A stretch of DNA of 64,000 nucleotides. Origin: Dialister pneumosintes. Its GTDB lineage: Bacteria; Bacillota; Negativicutes; Veillonellales; Dialisteraceae. Of the stretch, positions 26,308 through 35,223 are shown one piece after another. A program made the translations under genes and the position numbers. The notes below the pieces were generated by a model. That model did not search any database, had not been told where the DNA came from, and was given only the letters and a program-made list of their open reading frames with translations. The stretch's first letter is position 1. Each line of letters opens with the position of its first letter. Location of the stretch: contig NZ_CP017037.1 of the NCBI RefSeq assembly GCF_001717505.1, forward strand, positions 783,001 through 847,000. Reading direction: 5' to 3'.

Positions 26308-26624
26308 CACCCGATTACCTCATTGATAATATAGTCTGAAACTTTTTCTCTAAATCCTGATAAAAAAAGTAGTTCTCCCTGCAAGGCTTTCTTGATACTT
26401 TCAATATCATCTTTATAAATAGCTCCTGTACTGTTTACTTCCTTTGCAATCTGATTCAGGTTCACTGAGTTACGACTGCCAAGGGAAGAAAGTTCTCGCA
26501 GTTCTTTTCTAAACTCACCGGATAAATCAATGCTAATAATTCTATTCTTGAAAATACTGTCTCTATAAAACTCTCTTTTGCTCTTAAAATTGGTCAATGC
26601 AAATCTTCGGTTAAGCTCTTTCAT
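26307..26624 (-). CDS. mobC: MobC-like relaxosome protein, 5' end shortened
   Basis: The 105-residue product has the MobC pattern: FKSKREFYRDSIFKNRI, then a conserved LSSLGSRNSVNLNQIAKEVN, then a helical tail. MobC assists relaxase at oriT. The first 10-20 residues usual in the family are missing. Upstream in frame a TAG lies only four codons before the ATG, and the DNA changes at about 26630 into the beheaded HTH gene on the other strand. The start therefore seems to be a makeshift one left after a deletion. It overlaps mobA by a stop/start pair. Confidence 0.7.
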   Translation of the reverse strand: MKELNRRFALTNFKSKREFYRDSIFKNRIISIDLSGEFRKELRELSSLGSRNSVNLNQIAKEVNSTGAIYKDDIESIKKALQGELLFLSGFREKVSDYIINEVIG

Positions 26625-26646
26625 ATCTTCTTCATTCTATAAATAA

Positions 26647-27195
26647 AAAACACAAAAGGAGTTTGCAGAATTTTTAGGAATCCCTCAACCGTCCATGTCT
26701 GCATACGAAAATGGAAAAAATAATCCTACAATAGATGTTCTGATAGATATTGCCGATAAATGCAATGTATCTTTAGACTGGATTGCCGGAAGAAGTGACT
26801 ATACTTTCGGTCTTTCAAGCATGAGAGATTTTGTATTATTTATGTATGAACTGGCAATGAAAAAAGAAATTGGATTTGAAATAATTGTGGAAGATAAATT
26901 CCCAAATAATGACATTGAAACCGATGAAAATAAATGGAATGTTAAGCTTGTGTTCTATGGTAATGATAAAGAACACGCTTTTAATGCTGACGTATGCAAT
27001 ATCCTAAAAGAGTTGTCTGATAATCTGTTTGACTTGGAATCCTACTCTATTACAAAGGAACAGTTTGATTCTATGAAAAATAAATCCGCAGAGTATTATT
27101 CTCTACCACTAACACAGAAAGAATTTGAAGAACTGAGCCGTGATGAGATTTTAAAGAAGAGAATTGAGTATTTGAAAGAAAATAATTTGCTATAA
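26647..27195 (+). pseudogene. XRE-family regulator lacking its N-terminus
   Basis: The open frame begins in mid-domain with TQKEFAEFLGIPQPSMSAYENGKNNPT, that is helices 2 and 3 of an XRE helix-turn-helix, continuing through LDWIAGRSDY. About 120 residues of a C-terminal domain follow and end in LKENNLL. The first 15 or so residues, including helix 1, are missing, and a TAA lies just upstream in frame. An ATG at 26695 could only give a protein with half an HTH. It faces mobC, also shortened at its 5' end, across about 20 bases. Full relatives are repressors of phages or mobile elements. Confidence 0.7.
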
Positions 27196-27199
27196 AAAG

Positions 27200-27230
27200 A
27201 AATGCTATGGGAACTCCCTGTAGCATTTTT
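27200..27230 (+). terminator. Terminator of the HTH remnant
   Basis: AAATGCTA-TGGGA, a short loop, then TCCCTG-TAGCATTT with a T run form an intrinsic terminator directly after the HTH stop. Confidence 0.7.
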
Positions 27231-27236
27231 AAATAC

Positions 27237-27270
27237 AAAAAAATCACCCAAAGAATTACTCTTTAGGTGA
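27237..27270 (-). terminator. Terminator read from guaA
   Basis: On the minus strand TCACC-TAAAGA, a short loop, TCTTTG-GGTGA and seven T follow guaA by about 85 bases. This hairpin lies on the island side of the att core, so the element supplies a new terminator to guaA. Confidence 0.6.
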
Positions 27271-27285
27271 CCCATTTCTAAAATC

Positions 27286-27316
27286 TGCAAGCATTTTGCA
27301 AGCACAACACTTGCAA
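27286..27316. repeat. TGCAAGCA repeats beside the guaA att core
   Basis: TGCAAGCA occurs at 27286-27293 and 27297-27304, 11 bases apart, with the inverted CTTGCA at 27310-27315. Direct repeats at one turn spacing next to a core site are typical of arm-type binding sites of tyrosine integrases. Function is inferred. Confidence 0.5.
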
Positions 27317-27352
27317 AACCGCTATTTATAAGGCTTTACAGTCTATTTTTAA

Positions 27353-28891
27353 CTATTCCCACTCAATGGTGGACGGTGGTTTAGAGGTGATATCGTACAC
27401 TACTCTATTAACACCTTTTACTTCGTTACAGATACGACGGCTCATTTCATCGAGAACTTCCCATGGGAAACGGAAGTAATCGGCGGTCATTCCGTCAGAG
27501 CTGGTTACGGCACGAATGCCTACGGTATAGTCATAGGTTCTTTCATCGCCTTGTACGCCAACGCTACGAATAGCTGCCGGCAATACGGCAAAGGATTGCC
27601 AGATGTCATTATAAAGTCCATGCTGTTTAATAACATCACGAACAATGAAGTCTGCTTTACGTAAAATATCCAATCTTTCAGGAGTGATATCACCAATGAT
27701 ACGAATGGCAAGACCCGGTCCAGGGAAGGGTTGGCGATTAATAACTTCTTCCGGAAGTCCCAATTCACGGCCTAATTGTCTTACTTCATCTTTAAACAAT
27801 TCACGAAGCGGTTCAATTAACTTAAACTTCATATCCTTAGGAAGTCCACCTACATTATGATGAGACTTAATGGTAGCAGCGGTAGCTGTACCGCTTTCTA
27901 CAACGTCGGGATATAGAGTGCCTTGTACGAGGAATTTTACATTGGAAAGCTTATTTGCTTCACGTTGGAATGTATTAATAAATTCTGCACCAATGGTTTT
28001 ACGTTTCTTTTCAGGTTCAGTAACACCGGATAACAAATCCATAAAGTGTTTAGATGCATCTACATGAACCAGTTTCATATTAAATTTATTGGTAAAAGTA
28101 TCTACGACTTGTTCTGCTTCTCCAAGACGCAAGAATCCATGATCAACAAATACACAGGTCAGCTGATCCCCAATAGCTTTGTGTACGAGCACCGCTGCCA
28201 CAGAAGAGTCTACCCCACCGGATAATGCACAAATGACATTATCGCTACCTACTTGTTCACGAATATTCTGTCCGGCAATATCTACGTAATTTTCCATAGA
28301 CCAACCGCCGTCACAACGAGCAATCTTGAAAAGGAAATTCTTTAAAAGAGCTGTACCTTCTTCTGTATGTACTACTTCCGGATGGAATTGCACCGCATAC
28401 ATTTTGCGTTCTTCATTAGCAACAGCTGCGGTCGGAGTCAAATCGGTATGTCCTGCCAAGCTGAATCCTTTAGGCATTTCCACAACGGAATCTCCATGAC
28501 TCATCCATACAGCCGATTCTTTAGAAAGTCCATCAAATAGAGAGTTTTCTCCGTCTAAATAGAACATAGCATGTCCATATTCTCTCTTAGCCGGACGAGC
28601 TACTTTACCGCCTAATTCATTACAAATGAGCTGCATACCGTAGCAAATTCCTAATACAGGGATACCTGCTTCAAAAATTTTATTATCAATTTTCGGTGCG
28701 TCCGGTGCATTCACACTGGATGGTCCACCGGATAAAATAATTGCTTTAGGATTTTTAGCTAATATTTCATCAGCAGATTTGACATAAGGTAAAATTTCGC
28801 AATATACACCGCATTCACGTACACGACGAGCAATAAGTTGTGCATACTGACCACCAAAATCGACAATAATAACGATTTCCTGATGCTCCAT
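27353..28891 (-). CDS. guaA: GMP synthase (glutamine-hydrolysing)
   Basis: This is a full-length 512-residue GMP synthase. The class I glutamine amidotransferase domain has the catalytic Cys in GICYGMQ (about residue 83) and His/Glu in [13 protein letters not shown] near 170. The ATP-pyrophosphatase domain has the P-loop ALSGGVDSS near 225. The C-terminal dimerisation domain ends STIEWE. It converts XMP to GMP with ATP and glutamine in the cytosol. Its 3' end is the island attachment site and has remained intact, with its last codons presumably supplied by the element. A phosphoribosyltransferase gene lies 65 bases upstream on the same strand, forming a purine pair. Confidence 0.97.
   Translation of the reverse strand: MEHQEIVIIVDFGGQYAQLIARRVRECGVYCEILPYVKSADEILAKNPKAIILSGGPSSVNAPDAPKIDNKIFEAGIPVLGICYGMQLICNELGGKVARPAKREYGHAMFYLDGENSLFDGLSKESAVWMSHGDSVVEMPKGFSLAGHTDLTPTAAVANEERKMYAVQFHPEVVHTEEGTALLKNFLFKIARCDGGWSMENYVDIAGQNIREQVGSDNVICALSGGVDSSVAAVLVHKAIGDQLTCVFVDHGFLRLGEAEQVVDTFTNKFNMKLVHVDASKHFMDLLSGVTEPEKKRKTIGAEFINTFQREANKLSNVKFLVQGTLYPDVVESGTATAATIKSHHNVGGLPKDMKFKLIEPLRELFKDEVRQLGRELGLPEEVINRQPFPGPGLAIRIIGDITPERLDILRKADFIVRDVIKQHGLYNDIWQSFAVLPAAIRSVGVQGDERTYDYTVGIRAVTSSDGMTADYFRFPWEVLDEMSRRICNEVKGVNRVVYDITSKPPSTIEWE
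27354..27367. repeat. att core inside the guaA 3' end
   Basis: TATTCCCACTCAAT spans the stop and last codons of guaA (Ile-Glu-Trp-Glu-stop) and recurs exactly at 13187-13200. The guaA 3' end is a known integration hotspot for mobile elements that restore the gene on insertion. Confidence 0.7.
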
Positions 28892-28956
28892 GGATTCCTC
28901 CTGTTAATTCAAATATATTATGGAAGTTATTATATCATAAGAATTCTATTTTCTTG

Positions 28957-29508
28957 CTATTCTGCATCAAAAAATGGAAGTTCTTCCAAGTAGATAATAT
29001 CTCCACGATTGATAGCATCGCCTTCTGCCAATACGGCACATTTCCCTACAATCTGCCCACCTGCTTGCTCCGCCAAGTTTTCAAGAGCTTTCAATGAACC
29101 GCCTGTACTAATTACATCATCGACTAAAAGAACTTTATGCCCACGAATACGTGCAATATCATCGTCCATAAGACAGAGAATTTGTTTTCCTTGTGTAGTA
29201 ATAGATTCATCTTCTACAATAAGCGGATTTTCCATATAGGCTTTAACAGATTTTCTAGCTACTACATAATGTTGCAATCCCATTTTACGAGCCATTGCTT
29301 CGGCTAAAGGAATTCCTTTAGTTTCTGCCGTCAAAATCACTTCTACATCTTGAGGTACTTTAGCAACCAAAGCTTCTGCCGCTTTTTCTGTAAGCTCTAT
29401 ATCCCCAAGAATAATAAATCCTGCAATTGCTATTTCTTCATTCAAATTAATAATAGGAAGTTTTCTTTTACAACCTGCCACTTGCATTTCATAAAATCGG
29501 TTTGCCAC
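28957..29508 (-). CDS. Purine phosphoribosyltransferase-family protein
   Basis: This 183-residue type I phosphoribosyltransferase fold protein has the PRPP-binding loop VLLVDDVISTGGS at about residue 125 and an ETKGIPLAEAMARK segment near 63. The region before the PRPP loop resembles adenine/xanthine phosphoribosyltransferases and the PRT domain of purine regulators. The exact base is uncertain; adenine or xanthine are both possible. Its position directly upstream of guaA suggests purine salvage. An upstream riboswitch was looked for only by eye and not seen. The start is the ATG at 29508 followed by ANRFYEMQVAG. Confidence 0.8.
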   Translation of the reverse strand: MANRFYEMQVAGCKRKLPIINLNEEIAIAGFIILGDIELTEKAAEALVAKVPQDVEVILTAETKGIPLAEAMARKMGLQHYVVARKSVKAYMENPLIVEDESITTQGKQILCLMDDDIARIRGHKVLLVDDVISTGGSLKALENLAEQAGGQIVGKCAVLAEGDAINRGDIIYLEELPFFDAE

Positions 29509-29565
29509 TTTTTATTTCTCTCCTAATAAGTATTTTTATAAATAAACACAAAAGTTGTGTATATT

Positions 29566-30261
29566 TCATTCTCTAGTCGTAATATGCACAACAGGTACGG
29601 ACTCTATCTTGATTTGAATCGTGTCCTCTTCCGGTTTCTGCAGCTTTGTATTTGCGATCTTGTCTTTTGGTAATGTCTTTTTTACTTCTTTTTTCTTAGA
29701 TTCGTTTTTCTTTTCTGCCACTTGTTTTTTATCTACCATTACTTTTTTATCCGTATATTCTTTCTTCTCAGATGTAGTAATTACATTTTTCTTACTCTGT
29801 TTTGCTTTCTGTTGTTGCTTATTATAGATAAGTTCACTAATTTCTTTTTCATATTTTTCACGATGTACACTATTTGCCATGTCTTCTCGAATTAAAACAG
29901 CAGCTAGCGTTAACGGATTTGCGGTGTTTTTAGGAAGAAGGTGCCACTTATCCGTAGCATCCAACACATAATTTTTCCCATCAACAGCTAATTTAAAATA
30001 AGTGGTATTGGTATCAACAATCAAATCATTTCTAATATGAAGAAGATTGGCTGCTACTTGAATGTCATTTTTTGTTACATTGGTAACAACTGTAGAATGC
30101 ACATCCATAAACAAATGGGTTCCGGATTTACGATTTCCCGTACTAAGCATTGGATAATTGATATCATTATTAAAATAAGAAATCGCATCTGTATGCATAT
30201 ATCCACCTATTGCCAAGGATATAACCAGGCAAGAGGTGCAAAAAAGATGTTTTATTTTCAT
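29566..30261 (-). CDS. Secreted protein with Lys/Glu-rich tail, unknown
   Basis: The product has 231 residues. A cleavable signal peptide is likely at residues 1-27 (Lys-rich start, hydrophobic core CLVISLAIGGYM). The middle part (about 40-140) looks like a folded beta-rich domain with VDGKNYVLDATDKWHLLP. From about residue 145 to 215 the chain is low-complexity and rich in Lys, Glu and Thr. I do not recognise it. It is probably exported to the periplasm or cell surface; the charged tail could contact envelope polymers. It stands alone between the phosphoribosyltransferase and a metallo-hydrolase, all on the same strand. Confidence 0.6.
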   Translation of the reverse strand: MKIKHLFCTSCLVISLAIGGYMHTDAISYFNNDINYPMLSTGNRKSGTHLFMDVHSTVVTNVTKNDIQVAANLLHIRNDLIVDTNTTYFKLAVDGKNYVLDATDKWHLLPKNTANPLTLAAVLIREDMANSVHREKYEKEISELIYNKQQQKAKQSKKNVITTSEKKEYTDKKVMVDKKQVAEKKNESKKKEVKKTLPKDKIANTKLQKPEEDTIQIKIESVPVVHITTRE

Positions 30262-30335
30262 AGCGGATGCCTCTCTTTCTTATTTTAAAATTATATGCCG
30301 TATGTATTATAGCATAATCACTAAACTGAAAAGGA

Positions 30336-31052
30336 TTATAACTTACCTTCTTTCTTTGCTTTTCTAATATCTAAATCAAGCACAAATGCTTGCCCCGGAA
30401 TAACAATAGCTACATCAAGTCCTTGTTCTTCCGCTTCCTTTTTAAACTGTTTAACATCTTGTTCAATAATCGGCCAAGTGTCATAGTGAATCGGTATCAC
30501 GGTTTTAGCTTGAAGCATTTGTGCCGCACGAATGGCATCTGACGGTCCCATAGTATAGTTGTCTCCAATGGGGAGTATTGCATAATCAATATGGAACGAT
30601 TCTCCAATGAGTTTCATATCACCAAAAAGAGCGGTATCCCCTGCATAATAAACAGTCGGTCCATCCGTAAATGAAATCACATATCCACAAGCTATACCGC
30701 CGGCTACACCGGAGCTATGCATAGCAGGCACCATCGTAATATGTCCATAAGGAGTTTCTACTGTACCGCCTAAGTTCATTCCGTGACTATGAATCCCTTT
30801 TTCAGGAAACAAAGCCAATACTTCCGGAATAGCTATAACAACAGATTCTGTTCGTTGTGCAATAGAAATAGCATCTCCAAAGTGGTCATCATGTGCATGT
30901 GTTAACAAAATCATATTACAAAAAACTTCTTTTTCTGTAATATCCGCTTTGGTATTTCCTGTAAAAAAAGGATCAAATAACATCGTTATTTTTTGTGTTT
31001 TTAATTCAAAACAAGAATGCCCATGATAAATATATTTAAATTTATATTTCAT
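30336..31052 (-). CDS. UPF0173-type metallo-beta-lactamase-fold hydrolase
   Basis: This 238-residue metallo-beta-lactamase-fold protein has the metal-binding motif THAHDDHFGDAI near residue 52, an Asp/His-containing YYAGDTALFGDM near 135 and PIHYDTWP near 190. Length and motif spacing fit the UPF0173 (YtkL-like) metal-dependent hydrolases of Bacillota, whose substrate is not established. It is cytosolic, with no signal peptide. It follows the ANTAR regulator by 24 bases on the same strand and may be co-transcribed with the tsa/kinase block. Confidence 0.85.
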   Translation of the reverse strand: MKYKFKYIYHGHSCFELKTQKITMLFDPFFTGNTKADITEKEVFCNMILLTHAHDDHFGDAISIAQRTESVVIAIPEVLALFPEKGIHSHGMNLGGTVETPYGHITMVPAMHSSGVAGGIACGYVISFTDGPTVYYAGDTALFGDMKLIGESFHIDYAILPIGDNYTMGPSDAIRAAQMLQAKTVIPIHYDTWPIIEQDVKQFKKEAEEQGLDVAIVIPGQAFVLDLDIRKAKKEGKL

Positions 31053-31076
31053 TATTGCGTTCTCCTTATATAGCTT

Positions 31077-31670
31077 CTATTGTGATTTATTTTTTCTTGC
31101 CATAATTTCTTTGATGATTTGTTGTGAAACTTCAGAAAGTGTCATACTTCGCTTCATGCTAATGACTTGTATTCGCCGATGTGCTTCATTTTCCGTGATG
31201 CCATAGCAATCCATAAGAAGTCCTTTCGCACGACTCATTATTTTTTTCTCTGCAATATCGGCTTCCATCTGTCGCACACGTTCTACCATTTCTACTCGTT
31301 TTTTAAATTGGCTTACTGCAATGGTAAGTGCAGGAAATAAGTTTTTTTCTTCTACGGGTTTCATGACATAACCGAACACCATAGACTCTCCTGCTTTTTT
31401 TATAATGTTTTCATCTCCAAAGGCGGTAAGAAGTACAACCGGTGCCCATTGGTTATGTGCTATGATTTTAGCTGCTTGCAATCCATCCAATCGAGGCATT
31501 TTAACATCGAGAACAGCCACATCCGGTTTCCATTTTTCAACCAGTTCTAAAGCTTCCACGCCATCTACGCCTACCCCGACGACCTCATGCCCTGCTTCTT
31601 CCAACATTTCTCTTAAATCCATAGAGCTTAGCACTTCATCATCAGCAATAACAATCCGATACTGTTCCAT
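31077..31670 (-). CDS. ANTAR-domain response regulator
   Basis: I set the start at the ATG at 31670, which shares a base with the kinase stop and follows GGAGAG; that gives 197 residues. The receiver domain has IVIADDEVL at the start, the phosphorylated Asp in AVLDVKMPRLDG near residue 53, and a VFGYVMKP loop near 105. The C-terminal ANTAR domain (about 135-190) has RAKGLLMDCYGITENEAHRRIQ, the RNA-binding fold that prevents transcription termination at paired hairpins. With the overlapping kinase it makes a PdtaS/PdtaR or EutW/EutV-like pair. Target leader RNAs are not obvious in this window. Confidence 0.9.
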   Translation of the reverse strand: MEQYRIVIADDEVLSSMDLREMLEEAGHEVVGVGVDGVEALELVEKWKPDVAVLDVKMPRLDGLQAAKIIAHNQWAPVVLLTAFGDENIIKKAGESMVFGYVMKPVEEKNLFPALTIAVSQFKKRVEMVERVRQMEADIAEKKIMSRAKGLLMDCYGITENEAHRRIQVISMKRSMTLSEVSQQIIKEIMARKNKSQ

Positions 31671-33067
31671 TATCCCATCTCTCCTATCGGACAAATAATT
31701 TCAGCAACGACCATATCTTCTTCGTTTCTAAATAAAAATTCTCCCCGAAGTTCCAGTTCAACTAATGTTTTGACAATCTGCAACCCCAGCCCATATGAAT
31801 GGCTATTAAAATTATCCGGTAATTGTTTTCCATTATTTTTTATAACAATATGTAACCCATCCGTATCCATCCAATCTTTTACAACCAGTATTCCGCCGAC
31901 TTGGTTTGATACACCATGTCGAATGGCATTCTGAATGAGTTCGTTAACGGCAATCGATAAATGTACCGCTTTTTCTGAATTCAGAATAATCGAAGTTTGT
32001 AATTCTTCTCGTAACAGTTCCCAACTGCGATTTCCTAAACTCTTAACAGATAAATCACAGAGTTTATTTAACAGCATATTCCAATCAATATCTTCTCCAC
32101 TTTGATGTGCTAATACATCATGTACTTGTGAAATACTTAAAATTCGATCTACTGCTTTTTTTAGTGCTTGTTTTGTGTCTTCATCTCCCGAGCGACGCAT
32201 TTGCATACGAAGCAATCCGGCTACTGTATTTAAGCTATTTTTTACTCGATGATGAATTTCTTTAATCACGGACTCTTTTACCAAAATTTGCCGTTCTTTT
32301 TCTCTTACAACGGTTACATCGGAAACAATGAGAATCGTACGTATTACTCGTCCATCTTTGAGCAAGGGAAATGCCCAAATAAACAAGGTTACATCTCCAA
32401 TCCGTTCTTCTTGACAGTCCGGTCTTCCTGTTTCTCTTACTTTTTGAATTAAAGGTAAGCGAGATAAAATCTTACCTGCAACCGATTCTTTGTTACTCCC
32501 GTCTCTATCCATAACCAAATAAAGTCCGGAAGCAGTATCATTGGCATACAAAATACGTCCTACTGCATCTAAAATAAGGATGCCGTCTTGAGGACGCACT
32601 TGCCGGTATTCTTCCTGTGAAAGAGGAAGTTGTAAAATCTGATAAGCGGTATCTGTCAATATTTGCTGTTGCTCTAAATGATTAGCCATAAATCCGACAA
32701 CAGCAAAGGGAACTCCTGCATTGTCTAAAATAGGATAAGCGGTCACTCCAACGATACGTCCTATTTCCAATTCTTTTCGCCCTACAACTTTTTCTCCACT
32801 GCGAAGTACAGATGTTGCAATAGCGACTTCTTCTGATAAAAAAGTATCCCCTTCCATGAGATGTGTTTTTCCGGTATCAAAAGAAGGTTTGGATGCTGAA
32901 AGAATAACCATCATATCTTTATTCTTTCCTTTGGCACATATATACACTTGGTTTCGTGATATATCGGCAGCAAAATTAAGTGCAGCCGGTAAATAGGTCA
33001 ATATGCGAGCCTGCACTTCTGTTAAATTCGTATATTCTCTTATCAAGGAATATAATTGCTCAGTCAT
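31670..33067 (-). CDS. PdtaS-like sensor histidine kinase
   Basis: This 465-residue soluble kinase has no membrane helix. It has an N-terminal GAF-like sensor (about 10-150), a PAS-like domain (about 160-255), and the HisKA_2 dimerisation helix with the phospho-His in IKEIHHRVKNSLNT near residue 275. A HATPase follows, with N box NELIQNAIRHG near 375 and G box YGLGLQIVK near 435. This layout is that of kinases that signal to ANTAR regulators, and the regulator gene follows at once. Its start overlaps the end of tsaD by eight bases. The signal is unknown. Confidence 0.9.
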   Translation of the reverse strand: MTEQLYSLIREYTNLTEVQARILTYLPAALNFAADISRNQVYICAKGKNKDMMVILSASKPSFDTGKTHLMEGDTFLSEEVAIATSVLRSGEKVVGRKELEIGRIVGVTAYPILDNAGVPFAVVGFMANHLEQQQILTDTAYQILQLPLSQEEYRQVRPQDGILILDAVGRILYANDTASGLYLVMDRDGSNKESVAGKILSRLPLIQKVRETGRPDCQEERIGDVTLFIWAFPLLKDGRVIRTILIVSDVTVVREKERQILVKESVIKEIHHRVKNSLNTVAGLLRMQMRRSGDEDTKQALKKAVDRILSISQVHDVLAHQSGEDIDWNMLLNKLCDLSVKSLGNRSWELLREELQTSIILNSEKAVHLSIAVNELIQNAIRHGVSNQVGGILVVKDWMDTDGLHIVIKNNGKQLPDNFNSHSYGLGLQIVKTLVELELRGEFLFRNEEDMVVAEIICPIGEMG

Positions 33068-34088
33068 TGTTTATCTTTTCTGCCAAAAAAGGCAATCGGG
33101 GATTAGCATTCATCGTAAGTGGAGCATACATACCTGCCTGTGCCATGTAGTAAGCTCGACAGCCAATCATCGCACCGTTATCTGTACATAAAACAGGATC
33201 CGGACAGCATAGACGGATACCTTGCTTTTCACAAGCTAAAGATAATGCTTGTCGAAGTCCATGATTAGCCGCCACACCACCTGCTAAAGTTAATGTTTTA
33301 AATCCTGTTTTCTTTAAAGCCGCCATCGTTTTATCTACGACTGTATTTACTACCGTTTTTTGGAAAGAAGCTGCTACATCTTCTTTAGAAATTTCCTGTT
33401 TTTTCATTTCTGCCGTATGTAGATAATTGATAACCGCCGATTTAAGTCCGCTAAAAGAAAAATCAAAAGTATCATGTTCTCTTTGTAGCGGTATCGGAAA
33501 TGGGATAGCATCCGGATTTCCTTGTGCCGCTAATGTATCAATATGAGGTCCCCCCGGATAAGGATATCCCATTACACGTGCAATTTTATCAAAAGCTTCA
33601 CCGGCTGCATCGTCTCTTGTTTCTCCCAATAACTTAAAGGTATTATAGTCTTCCACCACAACAAGCATAGTGTGGCCCCCGGAAACAACCAATGATAAGA
33701 AAGGGGGTTCTAAGTCGGGATATTGAAGTAAATTGGCAAAAATATGACCTTCCATATGATTCACAGCAATAAGAGGTTTATTTAATGCCCAAGCACAAGC
33801 TTTTGCTGCTGCCACTCCCACCAATAAAGCACCTACCAATCCCGGACCTTCTGTAACAGCTATAGCATCGATATCTTTCCAATCCACTTGTGCTTGTTCT
33901 AATGCTTCGATAGCCACCGGCAATATATCTTCAATATGATGTCTTGAAGCAATTTCAGGTACTACTCCACCAAATTTCCTATGAATATCTACTTGTGTAG
34001 AAATAATGTTTGATAAAATTTTACGACCATTTTCAATAACTGCACAAGATGTTTCATCACAACTTGTTTCAAAGGCCAAAATTTTCAT
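33060..34088 (-). CDS. tsaD: tRNA t6A synthase subunit TsaD
   Basis: This 342-residue ASKHA-fold protein starts MKILAFETSCDETS, with the metal-binding HMEGHIFA near residue 112, LVVSGGHTMLV near 135, and CTDNGAMIG near 300. TsaD transfers the threonylcarbamoyl group to A37 of tRNAs that read ANN codons, working with TsaB and TsaE, which are encoded just upstream. The full block tsaE-tsaB-rimI-tsaD is present in one operon with short gaps or overlaps. The older name gcp (O-sialoglycoprotein endopeptidase) is a misnomer. TsaC is not in this window. Confidence 0.96.
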   Translation of the reverse strand: MKILAFETSCDETSCAVIENGRKILSNIISTQVDIHRKFGGVVPEIASRHHIEDILPVAIEALEQAQVDWKDIDAIAVTEGPGLVGALLVGVAAAKACAWALNKPLIAVNHMEGHIFANLLQYPDLEPPFLSLVVSGGHTMLVVVEDYNTFKLLGETRDDAAGEAFDKIARVMGYPYPGGPHIDTLAAQGNPDAIPFPIPLQREHDTFDFSFSGLKSAVINYLHTAEMKKQEISKEDVAASFQKTVVNTVVDKTMAALKKTGFKTLTLAGGVAANHGLRQALSLACEKQGIRLCCPDPVLCTDNGAMIGCRAYYMAQAGMYAPLTMNANPRLPFLAEKINND

Positions 34089-34096
34089 AACTACTC

Positions 34097-34555
34097 CTAT
34101 AATACTTTTGTCATAATATAACCGTCTTCTTTAGGAAGCTGATACACATCTTTACGTAAGGCTACAATAGAAAGTCCTTGTTTTTTGTAAAAAATTTGTG
34201 CCGGTTCATTACTTACACGCACTTCTAAAAACATGGTTTTTATTTCATATTCTTTTGCTTCTTTTATACCTGCATCCAAGAGTTTCTTTGCAATACCTTG
34301 TCGTCTAAAAGGCTCTTCCACTGCAATATTAACAAGTTGTAATTCATCAACAACAAACCAAAAACACGCAAAAGCAATCACTTGTTGATCAGATTCCGCT
34401 ACCCAATAGTGACTCAAAGGTTGTTCTAAATCATGTATCACAGTTTCTTTCTTCCATGCATCTGTAAAACAATGAGTTCCAATATGGTAAATGAAATTTA
34501 CATCTGCTCTTGTAGCAGGACGAATAATTACACTTTCCCGTGTCGTTTCTCCCAC
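34097..34555 (-). CDS. rimI: Ribosomal protein S18 alanine N-acetyltransferase
   Basis: This 152-residue GNAT acetyltransferase has the acetyl-CoA loop RRQGIAKKLLDAGI near residue 85 and the motif B-like NEPAQIFYKKQGL near 118. Genes of this type between tsaB and tsaD are conventionally rimI, acetylating the N-terminal Ala of ribosomal protein S18. The GTG at 34555 lies inside the end of tsaB (28-base overlap); there is no better start. The S18 substrate is inferred from synteny; broader N-terminal acetylation is possible. Confidence 0.88.
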   Translation of the reverse strand: MGETTRESVIIRPATRADVNFIYHIGTHCFTDAWKKETVIHDLEQPLSHYWVAESDQQVIAFACFWFVVDELQLVNIAVEEPFRRQGIAKKLLDAGIKEAKEYEIKTMFLEVRVSNEPAQIFYKKQGLSIVALRKDVYQLPKEDGYIMTKVL

Positions 34556-35223
34556 TGCACTTCCGCCTCACTTCTACGAATATAGTTCGGAACCATAGTC
34601 AATGGATTAGAACTTTCATTTTTCTTTAATTTCTGCCAAGCTGCCATCGCAACACTGCCTGCACGACAACAACGCATAGTTTGCGGTGCCAATAAAATAC
34701 CGGCTTCTTTTAATTTGTCTGCATACTTTTCCGCCGCTTCCCCCATAGCCACCACGGGAAGTAAACTTCCTTTTACTTTTTCAATCACTTCTTCTATCAG
34801 AAATACACCTTCCGCTTCTTCTTGTATTACACGCATATGAGAAGTATTGTATAAGGCTGCATATACATGACCACGCTGTGCATCCATAAGAGGAAGAGCA
34901 TACACATATCCGCCACATAGATTCCACGCTAAAGCTTCTAAGGTATCTACTCCAATAAGAGGTACTTTCCAAAGATATGACATCATTTTGGCACTGGTTA
35001 ACCCAATACGCAAACCGGTAAAAGATCCCGGTCCGATAGAACATGCCACGGCAGTAATGTCTTCTCTTAATACACCTGCATCTTTCATCATTTCATCTAT
35101 ATGAGGGATTAACTGTTCAGAATGTGTCAACTTTCTTTGTACGGTCCATTCCGATATAAGAGTATCTTCCTTTGCTAATGCACAGCTCAAAATCAAGGAA
35201 GAAGTATCAATGGCTAGTAACAT
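34528..35223 (-). CDS. tsaB: tRNA t6A synthase subunit TsaB
   Basis: This 231-residue paralogue of TsaD has an N-terminal ASKHA start MLLAIDTSSLILSCAL and the conserved SIGPGSFTGLRIGLTSAKMM near residue 65. It lacks the metal-binding histidines of TsaD, as expected for TsaB, which acts as a scaffold for TsaD and TsaE. It overlaps tsaE by 17 bases and rimI by 28, so translation is coupled. The C-terminal half is variable, as usual for TsaB. Confidence 0.93.
   Translation of the reverse strand: MLLAIDTSSLILSCALAKEDTLISEWTVQRKLTHSEQLIPHIDEMMKDAGVLREDITAVACSIGPGSFTGLRIGLTSAKMMSYLWKVPLIGVDTLEALAWNLCGGYVYALPLMDAQRGHVYAALYNTSHMRVIQEEAEGVFLIEEVIEKVKGSLLPVVAMGEAAEKYADKLKEAGILLAPQTMRCCRAGSVAMAAWQKLKKNESSNPLTMVPNYIRRSEAEVQWEKRHGKV

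Noticed and set aside
27520..27768. Minus-strand ORF within guaA
   Set aside because: It lies entirely within the conserved guaA reading frame and has no features of its own.
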